Source: Istiophorus platypterus (taxonomy: Eukaryota > Chordata > Actinopteri > Istiophoriformes > Istiophoridae). Taken from it: a DNA stretch of 64,000 bases. The notes beneath the pieces were generated by a model. It searched no databases. It was not told the origin of the DNA and saw nothing but the letters and a program-made list of their open reading frames with translations. A program made the position numbers and the translations under genes. Every line of letters starts with the position of its first letter. Position 1 is the stretch's first letter. This document shows positions 11,672 through 23,600 of this stretch, one piece after another. Location: positions 10,344,501 through 10,408,500 of the forward strand of contig CM029124.1 of NCBI GenBank assembly GCA_016859345.1, given 5' to 3'.

Positions 11672-14600
11672 GTACTGTACAACAGCCGGGCTCTTGACGT
11701 GATAAACAAAGGTGTGAAATTTACAGGCAGACAGAATCCACTCCTGTGATGGAGTGCCACCATTCCTCATTGGAAGCAGGGCATTTTTGTAGATCCCACA
11801 AGAAATATCCTGGAGAAAGTTGGGCAAATATGAGCAGGCACTAGAAATATGAGGGGCACTAGAATACAGTTGGGCTTGAAATTAGATTTCTGATGGCATG
11901 TGGTTGTGATTCTTCCTGCAGTATATTTGAAATTTCAGAAAAATAACTTGTTTATTACCCACAAGGGAGTTGATTAGAGCTGATGTCTGTAGGGTCAGCA
12001 AAGGCCACAGGGAGCATGGACTGTTCGCTCCTGTTTATTTATGTTTCCTCCAAGTTGAATGCAGTACTTCTGAGTGTCAACCGACACTCAGAAATGTAAT
12101 ATGTGATTGCATTTCATACCCTACCCATCCCTCAAAATTGTTAGAATGTTGACAGTCTTACTGAAGCGATTGAAACTGATTAAACTCAGCATTAATAAGC
12201 ACTTATTCCTTATTTTTACAGGTCCACATCCTACATCTCAGATTAGTTTTGATTAGATTGAAATTAAATATCCATGTATCGCAGATTCGCATTTGATAAA
12301 CTTGAATGGTTTGGGAAATTAAACCATTTTCAAATGCACCCGGATAGGAAGTTATCCTTTTGAAAATGTATGTTCAAATTCTAATTTATGGAAACCCATT
12401 AATGACCTTGTATATTATACCTAAACATGTGTTTCCTTCTCAACTGTCTGCCATTTCCTAAAATTCATCAAGCAGTAAAAACATTCCACTTGTTGTTAAT
12501 GAGTTGAAGTGGGAAATTAATAATATGGATTTTGATTATGGAAGATGTCCTGTAACCATCCGCAAGCACCTTTCTCCGTCTCCTTGTGAACAGGGTTTAA
12601 TTTGTGTGTTCAGGTTCAGTAGGAATATGCAAATGAATTTAATGATTCGCATCACTAGATCATTTCTCAGTTTAATATCATTTGCTATGTCGGTCATAAA
12701 TGAAGCCCCGATCACATCACGGTCTGAATGTTCTCAAAGGTGTGAGCAAGTAATCACTAAACCAGATGTTTAGATTTTATCATGACCAGTTGAATATAAT
12801 GTTATTGTCACAGGACAGGGGAAGTAGAGCCACCTCAGAAATACAGAATAACACAATGTAAACAGGCATTAAGGGAGGCGAGATAAAGTGACAAAATATA
12901 GGCTTATCTTTGCAACCGGCTTTACATGTAGATCTCACAAAAGCCTGCCTGTAGCAGTAATAGTTCAGATCAGGCATTTCCATTGATTTATTTATGACAT
13001 ACTAAACAAGGCTCTTTCCAGCTTTGGATGCGGTGTGGTACAGGCTTAGGAAGTCAGTGTGATAAATGATCTCTAAGAGCATATTTTGGGTAAGGGAAAT
13101 AGATAACATCCATGCATACCATAAAAGGAGACCTACAGTAGATATGTGCGAGCAAGTCAAAGCTTTGAGGGCTTATATAAACGTGTTTGTTTCCCAGAAT
13201 TCGCTATTGGTTGGTGCTGAACAGCCAAAGCAGCGACAAAAGCATTTTTGGCATTGATAGATAGTTATTGATAAATGCCATTATAGCTACATAAACGCCC
13301 TTGAAGTATTGCTTACACACCATGACCGTCAGCTCTTTCTAATAGAAACGTCTCAAGCCCCTTTTGCTTCCTAACTGATCTTAGGAACATTTCCTGAAAT
13401 CAACCTCCTCTGCCAGTCTAACGACAGCCCTGAAGGCACCATCAGATGAACAAATTCATTACATCTCAACAACCCCTGTTGGGGCCCTACGCACCAGCCT
13501 CCCTGTTAACCAGCTTTTTCCCCCCTTTTAGTTTTTAGCATGGCCTCAGCGTTCACAGAAAAATGATACACATTTTGTTTACAGGAGATTACTATTATCT
13601 GAAATATGACGCTTCTTGCCTCTTTCACACAGAGCACAGACACATAATACAGAGGAAATCATAGAGCACTTTTTTATTAGGGTGAAAAATGAAAAAAGGG
13701 CTGGACTCCTGCCCCGAGACATTTTGTGAGCATATTATTTTACAATGCTTTGATCAATTTGTCTGTCAAGCTGGCTGAGATGTGGGGGAGCAGGAAAAAA
13801 GCAATTTAGCTTGTGAGGTCCTCAATAGAAATGTACTACAGGAGCCTGTGTATGACATGTTGCATTAGAACCTGAGTAGCCTTTATTGCCTGATAATGTC
13901 GCAAGGCAATGCCGATATCAATCACTCTTTAACAGCCAGTGTGATGTGTTTTTATGAAAAGAAAAAAAAAAAATAATGCATGAAGCATTTCTTGGAAAAT
14001 AATTGATTTAATTCTGAGCGGAGGGATTTCTACTTTTAACAACATAGAAATATTGTGTTGGAAAAAAGAAACAGGCACAAAATGTGCTAGAAGCTAAAAA
14101 TTGTTAAGAACAGGCTCTTTGCATATGCTCCTATAGAAAATTGTAATTAATTTTACACGGATAAACATTCTGTCTCATTTGCATATAGATATAAACAGTA
14201 TATTTGTGCATCTGAATTCCCAGCACACTTAGGTCACATGATCTGCCTAAAATCCTAAGTGGCTAAAACAAAAAATTATCATTATATTTCCCAGGCCATA
14301 AATCCGCCTTTTTTTCTCTGACACAAAGCCTTATAAATCTGTGTCTGATTTTTCACATTGCACATTGTTTTTAGTTAATGATTTTCATCTGTTTGTTGTT
14401 GCTGTGATAGCGGGGAAATGTACCATATGCTCCAGCAAAAGACAAATGATTAGCAAATGAAATTCTGGACAGCTGTCTGACTGAAAGCGTTTGGTTGATA
14501 GCATTCTGCTACCATAATTAGCTTAAGCTTTGGGTTAATTAACTTTCTACCTGGATATGCATAATAATAGCATTCTGCAGAAAGCCAAGGAGCTTCCAGT

Positions 14601-17600
14601 ATATCAGCAGCAAAGGCTGGCTTTTTATTTTGTATTTCGGCAGCATATTTCAATTTCAAGAGGCGATTTAGCTCGGGAGCATCGTCAAATATTGTAGATT
14701 TTACTCCCCAAGCCAGATAATTCTGAAACAATAGGGGTGTATTATGTGGCAGAAATGCCATTTCTGAATGTAATTAAAGCGGATGAAAGCAATCACCAAT
14801 TTTTAAACGCTTTTGTCTAGCATGAGGCCTACTTGTAAAAAAATACCCATCAAGAGGAGAAAAGAGGCAAGAGAACCCCCAAGTCCTTATATAAGAGGCC
14901 TTTGAGACTGAAGTGAAGTACAACAGTAATTAGTCTTTTGTATGAATTTGCTAGCCATGGTCATGATTAGTTAAGCATGTGAGAGGACTGCAGGACTGCA
15001 CTGCTCTTAAAGAGGAGGGTGTTAAAGTCTATTTATCACCAGTTATCCTCACAGCTTTCCATTATCACTGACAACACTGGATGGGGCCTGAGAACAGCCT
15101 AATTGTTCAGAGGTGGAGTGTTTTTGTGTCAAACCTGTCACCCCAGTCACATTGGCATTCATAAGCAGCAAGACATTTTCTATCTATCTAGCCCTTATAC
15201 CCAAGCTGTCACAACAGCTTTTACACACTACCAGTGCTAGTGTGAAATATCTGAGGTGATGCATTTATCGTTTTTCTCACACTCGCGTAGTGCTGTGAAT
15301 CAATGTCCTGGTTCACACTGAATAGCAGTATGGTAAATTTGTTCCCTGTTTGGGGCCTGTTTACATGATGTGCTCACACACCAGGAAAATAGCGACAACT
15401 TGTTTTTTTTCCACTGTAATTCCTCTCCCTCTCTCTTTCTCCCTCTTTATCTCCAAGGGTCTGTTAAATTTAGTCTAACATGTAATTCTAATCAATTTAG
15501 ATTATTATTTTGCTAGATATATGGACACAACTGTGCTAAGGAACTGCTTACATTTGTAACTAAAATGCTTTGTCATATAAACAGTGATCTGCTGAGATAT
15601 TGAATGAAATCATCAATAAAGCAGAGGGGAGACATTTTGACGTAGTCCCTTTAGAAATGGTATGAATAATTCATTGTGTAATGATATTCAGATGATTTTT
15701 GTGCTATTTTCTACCGCGGCCTTAGAATATTGTTTTGCATGTTGTGAAGTGTAGTACTCAGCTGCGTATTCATTAAGGTGCTGCTCCCACTGGCCCCTGG
15801 ACCCATCTGTGCTCTATGTTTATGCCTCCATCTCCCGGGACTGTCCCAATCAGGCTGCATGTGCCATTTCCTGTGTAAACCAACACCTGTGTAACACACT
15901 ACCTGTAAACCGCCCGTGCAGACGAGACACTGACATTCACTCAGATGAAAATCTGCAAATGTTGTGGTTTCTAAAGCAGACCCTCCAGGGTGGGGATTGG
16001 AGCCGAGCGAGAGATTTACCTCTCACTGTAGAGATGCAGCCGAAAGCGGCTCCTGCAGTTGTTGTTACTATTTTTTTTTTTCTTTTTTCTTTTTTCCCCC
16101 CTGTTGTCGACCAGGAAGTTTTTCCAGCATGAGGGTTGTGCTAGTTTGTTTTAGAACTTGATTGGATTCTATATCTGCAACATGCAGAAGTGTACAGTGT
16201 GTGACATACTAACGCAATATGCAGAGAGATGATTCCGCTCTGACATCTTGGAGAGGAGTACGAGTCAATTATGCCCAAGTGTTGTTCTTGCTTATCTTCC
16301 TGCGGCACCAAACAAGGATTTAGTCAAGGATTTAGGGGTGAGGGGGTGGTGGTGGGGATCATGGTAAGCGGTTCACAACAAAACACTCAAAACTCCTGGG
16401 AGCGGGCACTGATTTAAAAATAAATTACAGAAGACGAAGCGCTAACACTCAAGGGCCCTCAGCAGTGCTGGCGTACACAGGTGAAGATTAGCCTCCTCGC
16501 TAATCAGAGGAACAAGGCAGTAATTTGCTCTGAACACAGACAGTAATTAGGACTTGGTGACACTGGATTCCCATAATGCCTTTGTGCTTGACGTGGTCAA
16601 ATTTTGACAGAGGCTATCCATGCAGGGTCACTGTCCCCCCAGTCTCTCGGCCCTCTTCAGTTGAGGCTCTAAAAGGTCCCTGCAGTTACAGGGTATCCCT
16701 AATGTACTTTATGCCTCCCTCACTGGCTCCTTACCATTCGGGTAATTGGAATCTCTTACTGTGGCACTTGAGAATAGAGGCTAAAAACGCTATTTGAAAC
16801 TGCTCAGTAGTCTGTTGTAGATAAACATTGCTGCGTCGGGGTGTGGATACACTACATAATGGAGTAAGAGTTAAGGCTCTAGTAATACATGCCTTCACTG
16901 ACTCCTGTGGCTAGCCAGTTGGGAGAAGACCTAATTGTTGTGTGCTTTGTTGCCTACTCTGCAGTATTCTACCACCACCTTTATGTATTGGATTGAGTGT
17001 TGCAGCCTCGTCGGTGGACATTCGCTAATAAGGGTTGTTGGATATCTAGAGAGCAGTTTATCCGGCCCAGTTGTTTTTATTTTGAAACAGCAGACCACAA
17101 AACGTGCGCCCCACAACAGAACGAGAAGCATTCCTTACAGCTTACCAGACCAAAAGCTCTCGAATTTAGTGCTGCAGTAGCTAGATAGGCATCTGAATGA
17201 TCTTCAAATGGTTGAACGAGCCGCATTGAGCAAGTGGCTTACAATTGTATCACAGCCTTTGGCTCAGAGAACCATCAGGATCTTGACATTCATAGAGACA
17301 TGCTGTATTTTTTTCCCTTTTTAGACAGTCATTTTAGGCTTTTTTCATGCTCTCTTGAGTCTTTGACGTCTGTGAGTTAAGTATCTGGAGTTATAAGGCT
17401 GAGGAAAATATTGGACTGCTCCTGGCCTTTTCTATTTCATCCTCTGACCCGCCATGTTACCCATGATCGGTGAAGGAGAACTCTGGCAGGCTGTGTCAAA
17501 AGTGACAGCCGATCGAGTCAGGATGAGCGCCATCACGCTTCACAGGATGGAGGCATGAGTTCTGAGTTTTTCCCCTTTTTGTGCAATATACCATTACACC

Positions 17601-20600
17601 CTTCGCCAGATTCCTTTCAATTAGATCCTGTGGTTAACCTGTTTCATTCTTATGTCTGCAGCTGATAGAAAAAGTCTTACTGAAGTCTTGTGCATCTAGA
17701 GATACAGAATATGCTAAAGGAAATTGAGAAATTTAATGTCAGCTGTGCATTTTTTTCCTTTGTCTCCTTTGATTGTATCTTCTAGATTGAACGAATCAAC
17801 CTCCAACATTATATAAATGCTCAATTCATTCTTTATATTAGAGTTGGAAAATAGGTACGACTGCAAGTGACTCCCACTTTATGCAGCAATGATTTATGGT
17901 AATTGGAAATTGATTGTGACAGGAGCACAATATTAGAAATTTTCTCAAATCACAATCTTCTACCAAGGGAAATATTCTTTTTAGTGCAGCAGGTCCTGGG
18001 CAGTTTGGAATTAGTTTCTTATTTCCTTACCTGTGATGAAATAGTAAACGCCTAAAGGACATTGAAAACAATATAATTTTAACTATTGAAAAGATAATAA
18101 ATAACAATTTTGCTTTAACCAAATTTGAATTGTTTATTCAAACTTAAACACACTTCTTAAACATAGTTATTGAAATACTTTTCATAATCACTGCTAATTA
18201 TAATTATTATTTTTTTTTCATACCAGGGATGGCAGTTATTTTAAGACAATATAAAGATCGCTCCTCCTTTGAGAATTTCTTCGTAATTAGCCCTACATTT
18301 ATTACACATCTTCAATCTCTCATTTGAAGGGCAGAGTTTCTAATGTGCCAGTCTGGACTCTGTGAAGATCATATGATGCAGCTTGATTTGTGATTCACTG
18401 AAGCCCGAAGCAACTGGAAATGTTGCCAGCACAGGAGCTACATCTCCACTGCCCACATGCTCTTTAAAAACAATCCCCCATCGCACCTAGAGGTGACAGA
18501 CTTCAGGTCGACTGATGTTGTTCCACTTTTATTTATTTATTTTGGTGTTGTTTACCAGCCATAACATGTACTGCATTGCATTAACTTTTACTACTGTCAA
18601 TGTTGTATCACTCAAAGCACCTTTAAAGCAGGCGCATCCACATCAGAGGGCTGAGGGGAGAGGAAAATTAGCCATGGTGACAAGTCTGAAGTGTGAGCTG
18701 GAGGTCAAAGGTGCCAAGCCTTAAGCAAAGGTGCTCTAGCCTTTGTCCGGTAGATTGTAAGGGCCTGCGGGTCCAACAGGAACATTTCCACACACAATAT
18801 CCCCGAGCTGTCAGTGTGCAGCGGCTGGAACATCCTCTCAGAGAGAGAGGGGTGTGGGGGGGGGGATAGAGGAGCTTGTGGTGGGAGGAGGAGGAGGAGG
18901 CAGGTTTGGGGGGCGGAGGGGATGGGGTGATGTAGAGAGGGAACAGTGGCCTGAAGATCCTCGCTGAGAGAAAGAGAGGTAGGGGGATGGTGGGTGTGTG
19001 TTGGGGTGAAGGTGGTGGGGAGCCAAAAGAGCTGGAGTGCAAGGATAGAGAAATAGAGAGGGGGAAATGAGGAGGGAGAGCTTGGGGGAGGAAGGGAAAG
19101 GGGGGGGGTAGAAAGGAGAGACAATGACAAGTAGGGGCTGGCTGGGCACTCACCCATGCCGACAGAGATTGCCATGAGCCATGGCCATTGTTTGAGTGGG
19201 TCTCAGCACAGGACCCGCCAGTGGGTTTCCGAGTTTTCACCACTCAACTATAAACTGCTGTGTGGTTTATTTAGAAAAGAGAGTATTTACACCTTTTACT
19301 GTATTTACACCCACTGTTAAACGGCACCCTGGAGATTTTCATCGCGCGGCCACAAACTAGCAGACAGAGCCGCTCTCTGAAAACTGACCTGCTCAGTCAT
19401 AACACTCCAGTAAACCTCAGCTTCACATGTCCAATATAAAACGTTGCTCAAACTGTGACCTGCAGAAGTGTAAAAACACTTTAGGGCCGTGTTGTTACGG
19501 TGGGCAGGAGAGAGACGGTCTGTGTGTTTAACAAAGTAAATGTCTATTATTAATACCATACAGGATAAGCCAATTTTGAAAAAGGGGCACTTAAATGGTG
19601 GTATTATTTATTTATAAGTTCTGTACACCAGTTAATGGAATTGGCGGCCTGCTTTAGATCCACAACACAGCTTGAGGTCCACTTTGCAGTAATGCACATG
19701 CTAAGAGAAGACCTTCCCTGTAGGGTCTTTAAGTGTCAAATATGGGTCAGTCTGCTTGCATTGACCTGGGGGGTGGTCAGCAGCGGAGAGAAATTCAGCT
19801 GTTAAGTGATGCCAACTCAACCATTGGCAAATTCCTCCAAGCATCTACTCATGCTAAGATGCACGTCCAAGTGCAGTGCTTTGCTGGCCAGCGCTGCTCT
19901 GGCCAAAAGATCCATTTATTCTTGTCATGAACTATAAACTAGACCCGAGCATAGTTGAAACTGTTGTTAACATTGTGCTCTTTTAACTTTTTTCCATCTA
20001 AGCTGCAGAACTTTTGAAAACTTTCTTTTTTTCCCCCCAGAAAGTGGTTCTGCTTCCTTTAAGTTGTTTGAAATAATGTGTTCGCACCGTTCCTGATGAC
20101 CTGACAATGTTTTCTTTCATACTCTATCATGCTGCACATCATAGAAACATACATCTGCTGTCACAAGTATTGGGATTACTGTCTTTATATTTTTTTTTCG
20201 CGCTTCTCTCCATCTTTCACAGCTTTGTCATTCGTCACCGCTGAGTGACAGGAGCAACGTCAAAGTGCGTAACTTTGGATTTTAAACACGTCTTGATTAA
20301 CAGCTTTTGTTTCACTCAGCAAATTATGTCATCTTGCATCTATGTCACCCGTCGATGTTATTACACTCTTGTGACATATTTTGGCACCGTTCATCCAAGA
20401 ACTGGGTATTATGATTGCTCCTCTGATCCCCACCTCACCTCCCCATCCTCCGTTATATCCCTCACAGGAGCAGTGCAGCCCCCTTGAGCTGTGTGGTCAA
20501 CGATAGCCCGGCAGAAACGAGCCCCGAGTTGCAGCGCTGCGTTGAATGGCTCCAGGCGTACTTCAGTGAGCCACAGACCACTGGGAGTCTCCCGCTCCCT

Positions 20601-23600
20601 GCCTTTCACCACCCCACCCTGCAAGGAGGTCTGTCATGGATAAATATTTGCAGAGCCATGACTGGGATCAGGCTTTCACTCTTAATTGTCAGTTACATCA
20701 CTTACACTCACTGGCTCACTGTGTTATAATGAAGTATTTTATGGCTGAGAGAGGGAGAGAGGGAGCGAGGGAGAGAGGGAGCGAGAGCGGAGGGAAAGCG
20801 AGCGAGTGGGTGAGCGAAGGGGAGAGAACAGAACACAGAGCTGTAACTTGGTTCAGTAATCTGTGGCAGCTCTTACCACGCGTGTTAGTCTTGGCAAGCT
20901 TTTCCATGATTCTTGGCACATTCTTTGAAACTGATCGAATTCCACTCTTGACATTTTCAGACAGGAAGCTTTTTTTTTTTTTTTTTTTTTTTAATGAGAA
21001 CATGTGAATGGTGCTAAAGTTTGAATGAGCTTATTGTTGGCTTGACCAGTTGCCTAGGGCAAGTAAAATGAAAGCACCCCAAAAATGGACAATTAGTGTC
21101 CTTTCAACTGGTAGTTGTGACCGTAGAGTGTATGATTGAGGGTGCTAAGGACAGAAAAAAAAATTATTATATCCAGGTTTTTTTTCCCGTAGAGTGTATG
21201 ATTGAGGGTGCTAAGGACAGAAATGAGGAATTAATTATCCCCGGAGGTTTTTGCTTCCCCAAAACAAACAATACTTGCGGCCCGACAACGATTTTTTTTC
21301 GGAATCGTAAACTTATCGCATTCATGCCATTTTCAAAACGATTACAGGCTATTTCTTTGTCACACAGAGACGTTCATGCATTTTAACTAAAAGACTTTCA
21401 GGAGTGCTCATTTAGAGGCAGAAGCACACCTACACAGAGAAAAAAAAAAACTAACTCTAATATATGCATTTAACAATTGTGCCTCTCTTCCCCTGCAATC
21501 AGGCCTTAGTTGCTCTCTAATTTCATGCAGATCTGCAGTGCTTGAGTGATGGCATTTTCAATGAGCAGGTACTCCATCGAGACCCTGTATACAGCTATGA
21601 GTCCCACGCTCCCGCAGAGGCAATGCAGAAATACATCAGGACCAATTACGATATCAACTTTCAGTGTGATTCCCTTCGCCACCAAGTGCTTGTGTACCAG
21701 CCCCAGGCTCTTTCAAATCGCATCTCATCTGAAGTCTTTGGGGTTTTAATTAAATTTCAGGATAGATGGAATTCTTCATTAGTACCTGATCTGAATAGGT
21801 GATTGTGCTGTGTTCCACCTCTCTCCCTCGCCTGTTGTTTTGGGGCTCAGTAAATACAGGATTTAGGCTTGGATTGCTCTCAGTAGTCAGAACCATAGGC
21901 CATGCCAGTATAAAAATGTTAAATGTGAGCATCAAGAGTATTTGTCTTGTGAGAGAGGAAAATAGAGGGTTTCTTTTTTTTTTTCCTTTAGCTTGTTGAT
22001 TCACAAATATTAAGGATTACTTTTTTTTTTTTTTCTGTACAAATTCCTACTTGATCTAGTCATGCAGCCGCTGCCACTGCCTGGGAAAAAAATGCAAGTT
22101 TAATCAGGTCATTACAATCTGTGACAACCAACTTTTGTTTGCTCAGTTATCTTGTGGGAGAACCTGAACGCGTCAGCGCTCTCGCAGCACTTGTCATGTA
22201 ATATTGAGTTGTGACCTTCACTTGAAGTGTTGCCATGTTTATTTACACGTTTCTGACAAAACAAGCCACTTTTCATATTAGCTGTCACGATATACCTGAG
22301 CAACAGAGGTGACATGAAAGGAGACGCGAGGTGCAGTTTTCTATACTGTCTGACTGATTGTCATGCCCAACATCACACACAAGTTTGGTCGACAGGGGTG
22401 GAGGAATGGCAAGTGTCGTGCTCGATGAACATGGGTATGTTTGTGTGCGTGCGTGCACTCCCCGTTCGCCCCCGTCGGAAAAACACAGACACCACCGTGG
22501 ATTCTTAAAACGATGCATATTCTTATCTCATTAATTATACATCCATATGTAACAGACGAGAGGATCTTAGTCTCGGTAAGCGGCACAGGGAGTGTGCGGG
22601 GAGGGGGCAAGGCAAAGGGGGGGAAGGGCGCTCTTCAAAGCCCAAATGACTGTGTTCCTGCAGGAGCCTGAACCTCCCCCTGTGCACAGCGCAGGGCGAG
22701 ATGAGACACTCACCAGGACTCGCCCCTGTGATGTGGAGAGGAATTAGGGAAATGAACGTTTTCAGAATATCGAATAATCAGAGAATCATCAGCACCCCGT
22801 CAGCCTTCAAAAGTATGGATCCCTCAAGACTCAAGAGACACTTTGACTGAGAGTCAAAGTCTTCCCTCCCATTAGACACAAAGGATAATGAGGTAGCTGC
22901 ATTTTCACTATTGTCTTTTTACTCTCACAACCATGTATGAGGTGGCTGTCAGCTGAAAGTCATCTCTCAAATCTATCATCAGCAGGGCTGATTGAATTCA
23001 GTTTATTGTTTTTGGGTTTTTTGTTTTTTGTATTTTTTTTTCCAAATTGCTCTCATATACAAAATTATGAGAGGATCAATCATATATGTCAATATCTTTA
23101 TAATCACTGGATCTGTTCGATTTTACTCGGGTTCAATCTATCTCTGCCTGTGCAGTGGCCCTATCGCTGTGGCCTCACGGCAGGTAATGACCTGTGACAT
23201 AATTATGGGATGTCTGTAAACATGTAAGTGGTTCCCCTCAACTTTTATTTAAACAATTGACATCACAGAACCCCGATCTAAAGAGGGTCCTGACCCCAGA
23301 CACACCATATTAGGCTCTTTATGAAGTATGGGGCTAGGGGACTGCTCTCCAAATCATTGCTGGTCACCTCGAGTGACCCGCATGAAGTCTCTGTCTCGAA
23401 CACTGATGAGGGCAAGGTTCCCTAACCTCTGTACCGGCAGATAAAAGTGCCGACACTTGTTTTTGTCCAGAACCGTTGGAGCTGGTGAAACCTTCCAGGA
23501 GAGACAGCTGCTCGGAATTTGCGAAAGGTGTAAACGGCACCGTGGCTTGTTGCTCGCCGTGCTCGTGGGTGAGAGCGCTCAGCAGCGTGTGCTGGCGGGA

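Larger units (their letters stand above)
11672..20467 (+). other. mgmt: mgmt intron 2 (8.8 kb)
   Basis: The largest mgmt intron; donor GTACTG, acceptor TCCCTCACAG. I see no exon in it. It holds exact octamer (POU) motifs at 12627-12634 and 14177-14184, homeodomain-rich AT blocks (about 12.2-12.7 kb and 14.1-14.8 kb), and a long purine-rich tract at 18.84-19.12 kb. Open frames within it are unsupported. Confidence 0.85.

Noticed and set aside
14450..14761. Minus-strand frame of 103 codons in mgmt intron 2
   Set aside because: No family resemblance. It lies in a motif-rich, possibly conserved non-coding block, which explains its unique composition better.
18668..19243. Minus-strand open frame of 191 codons rich in Pro, Ser and Leu
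   Set aside because: It is the complement of a purine-rich low-complexity tract inside mgmt intron 2. The other two minus frames are open as well, with similar composition.
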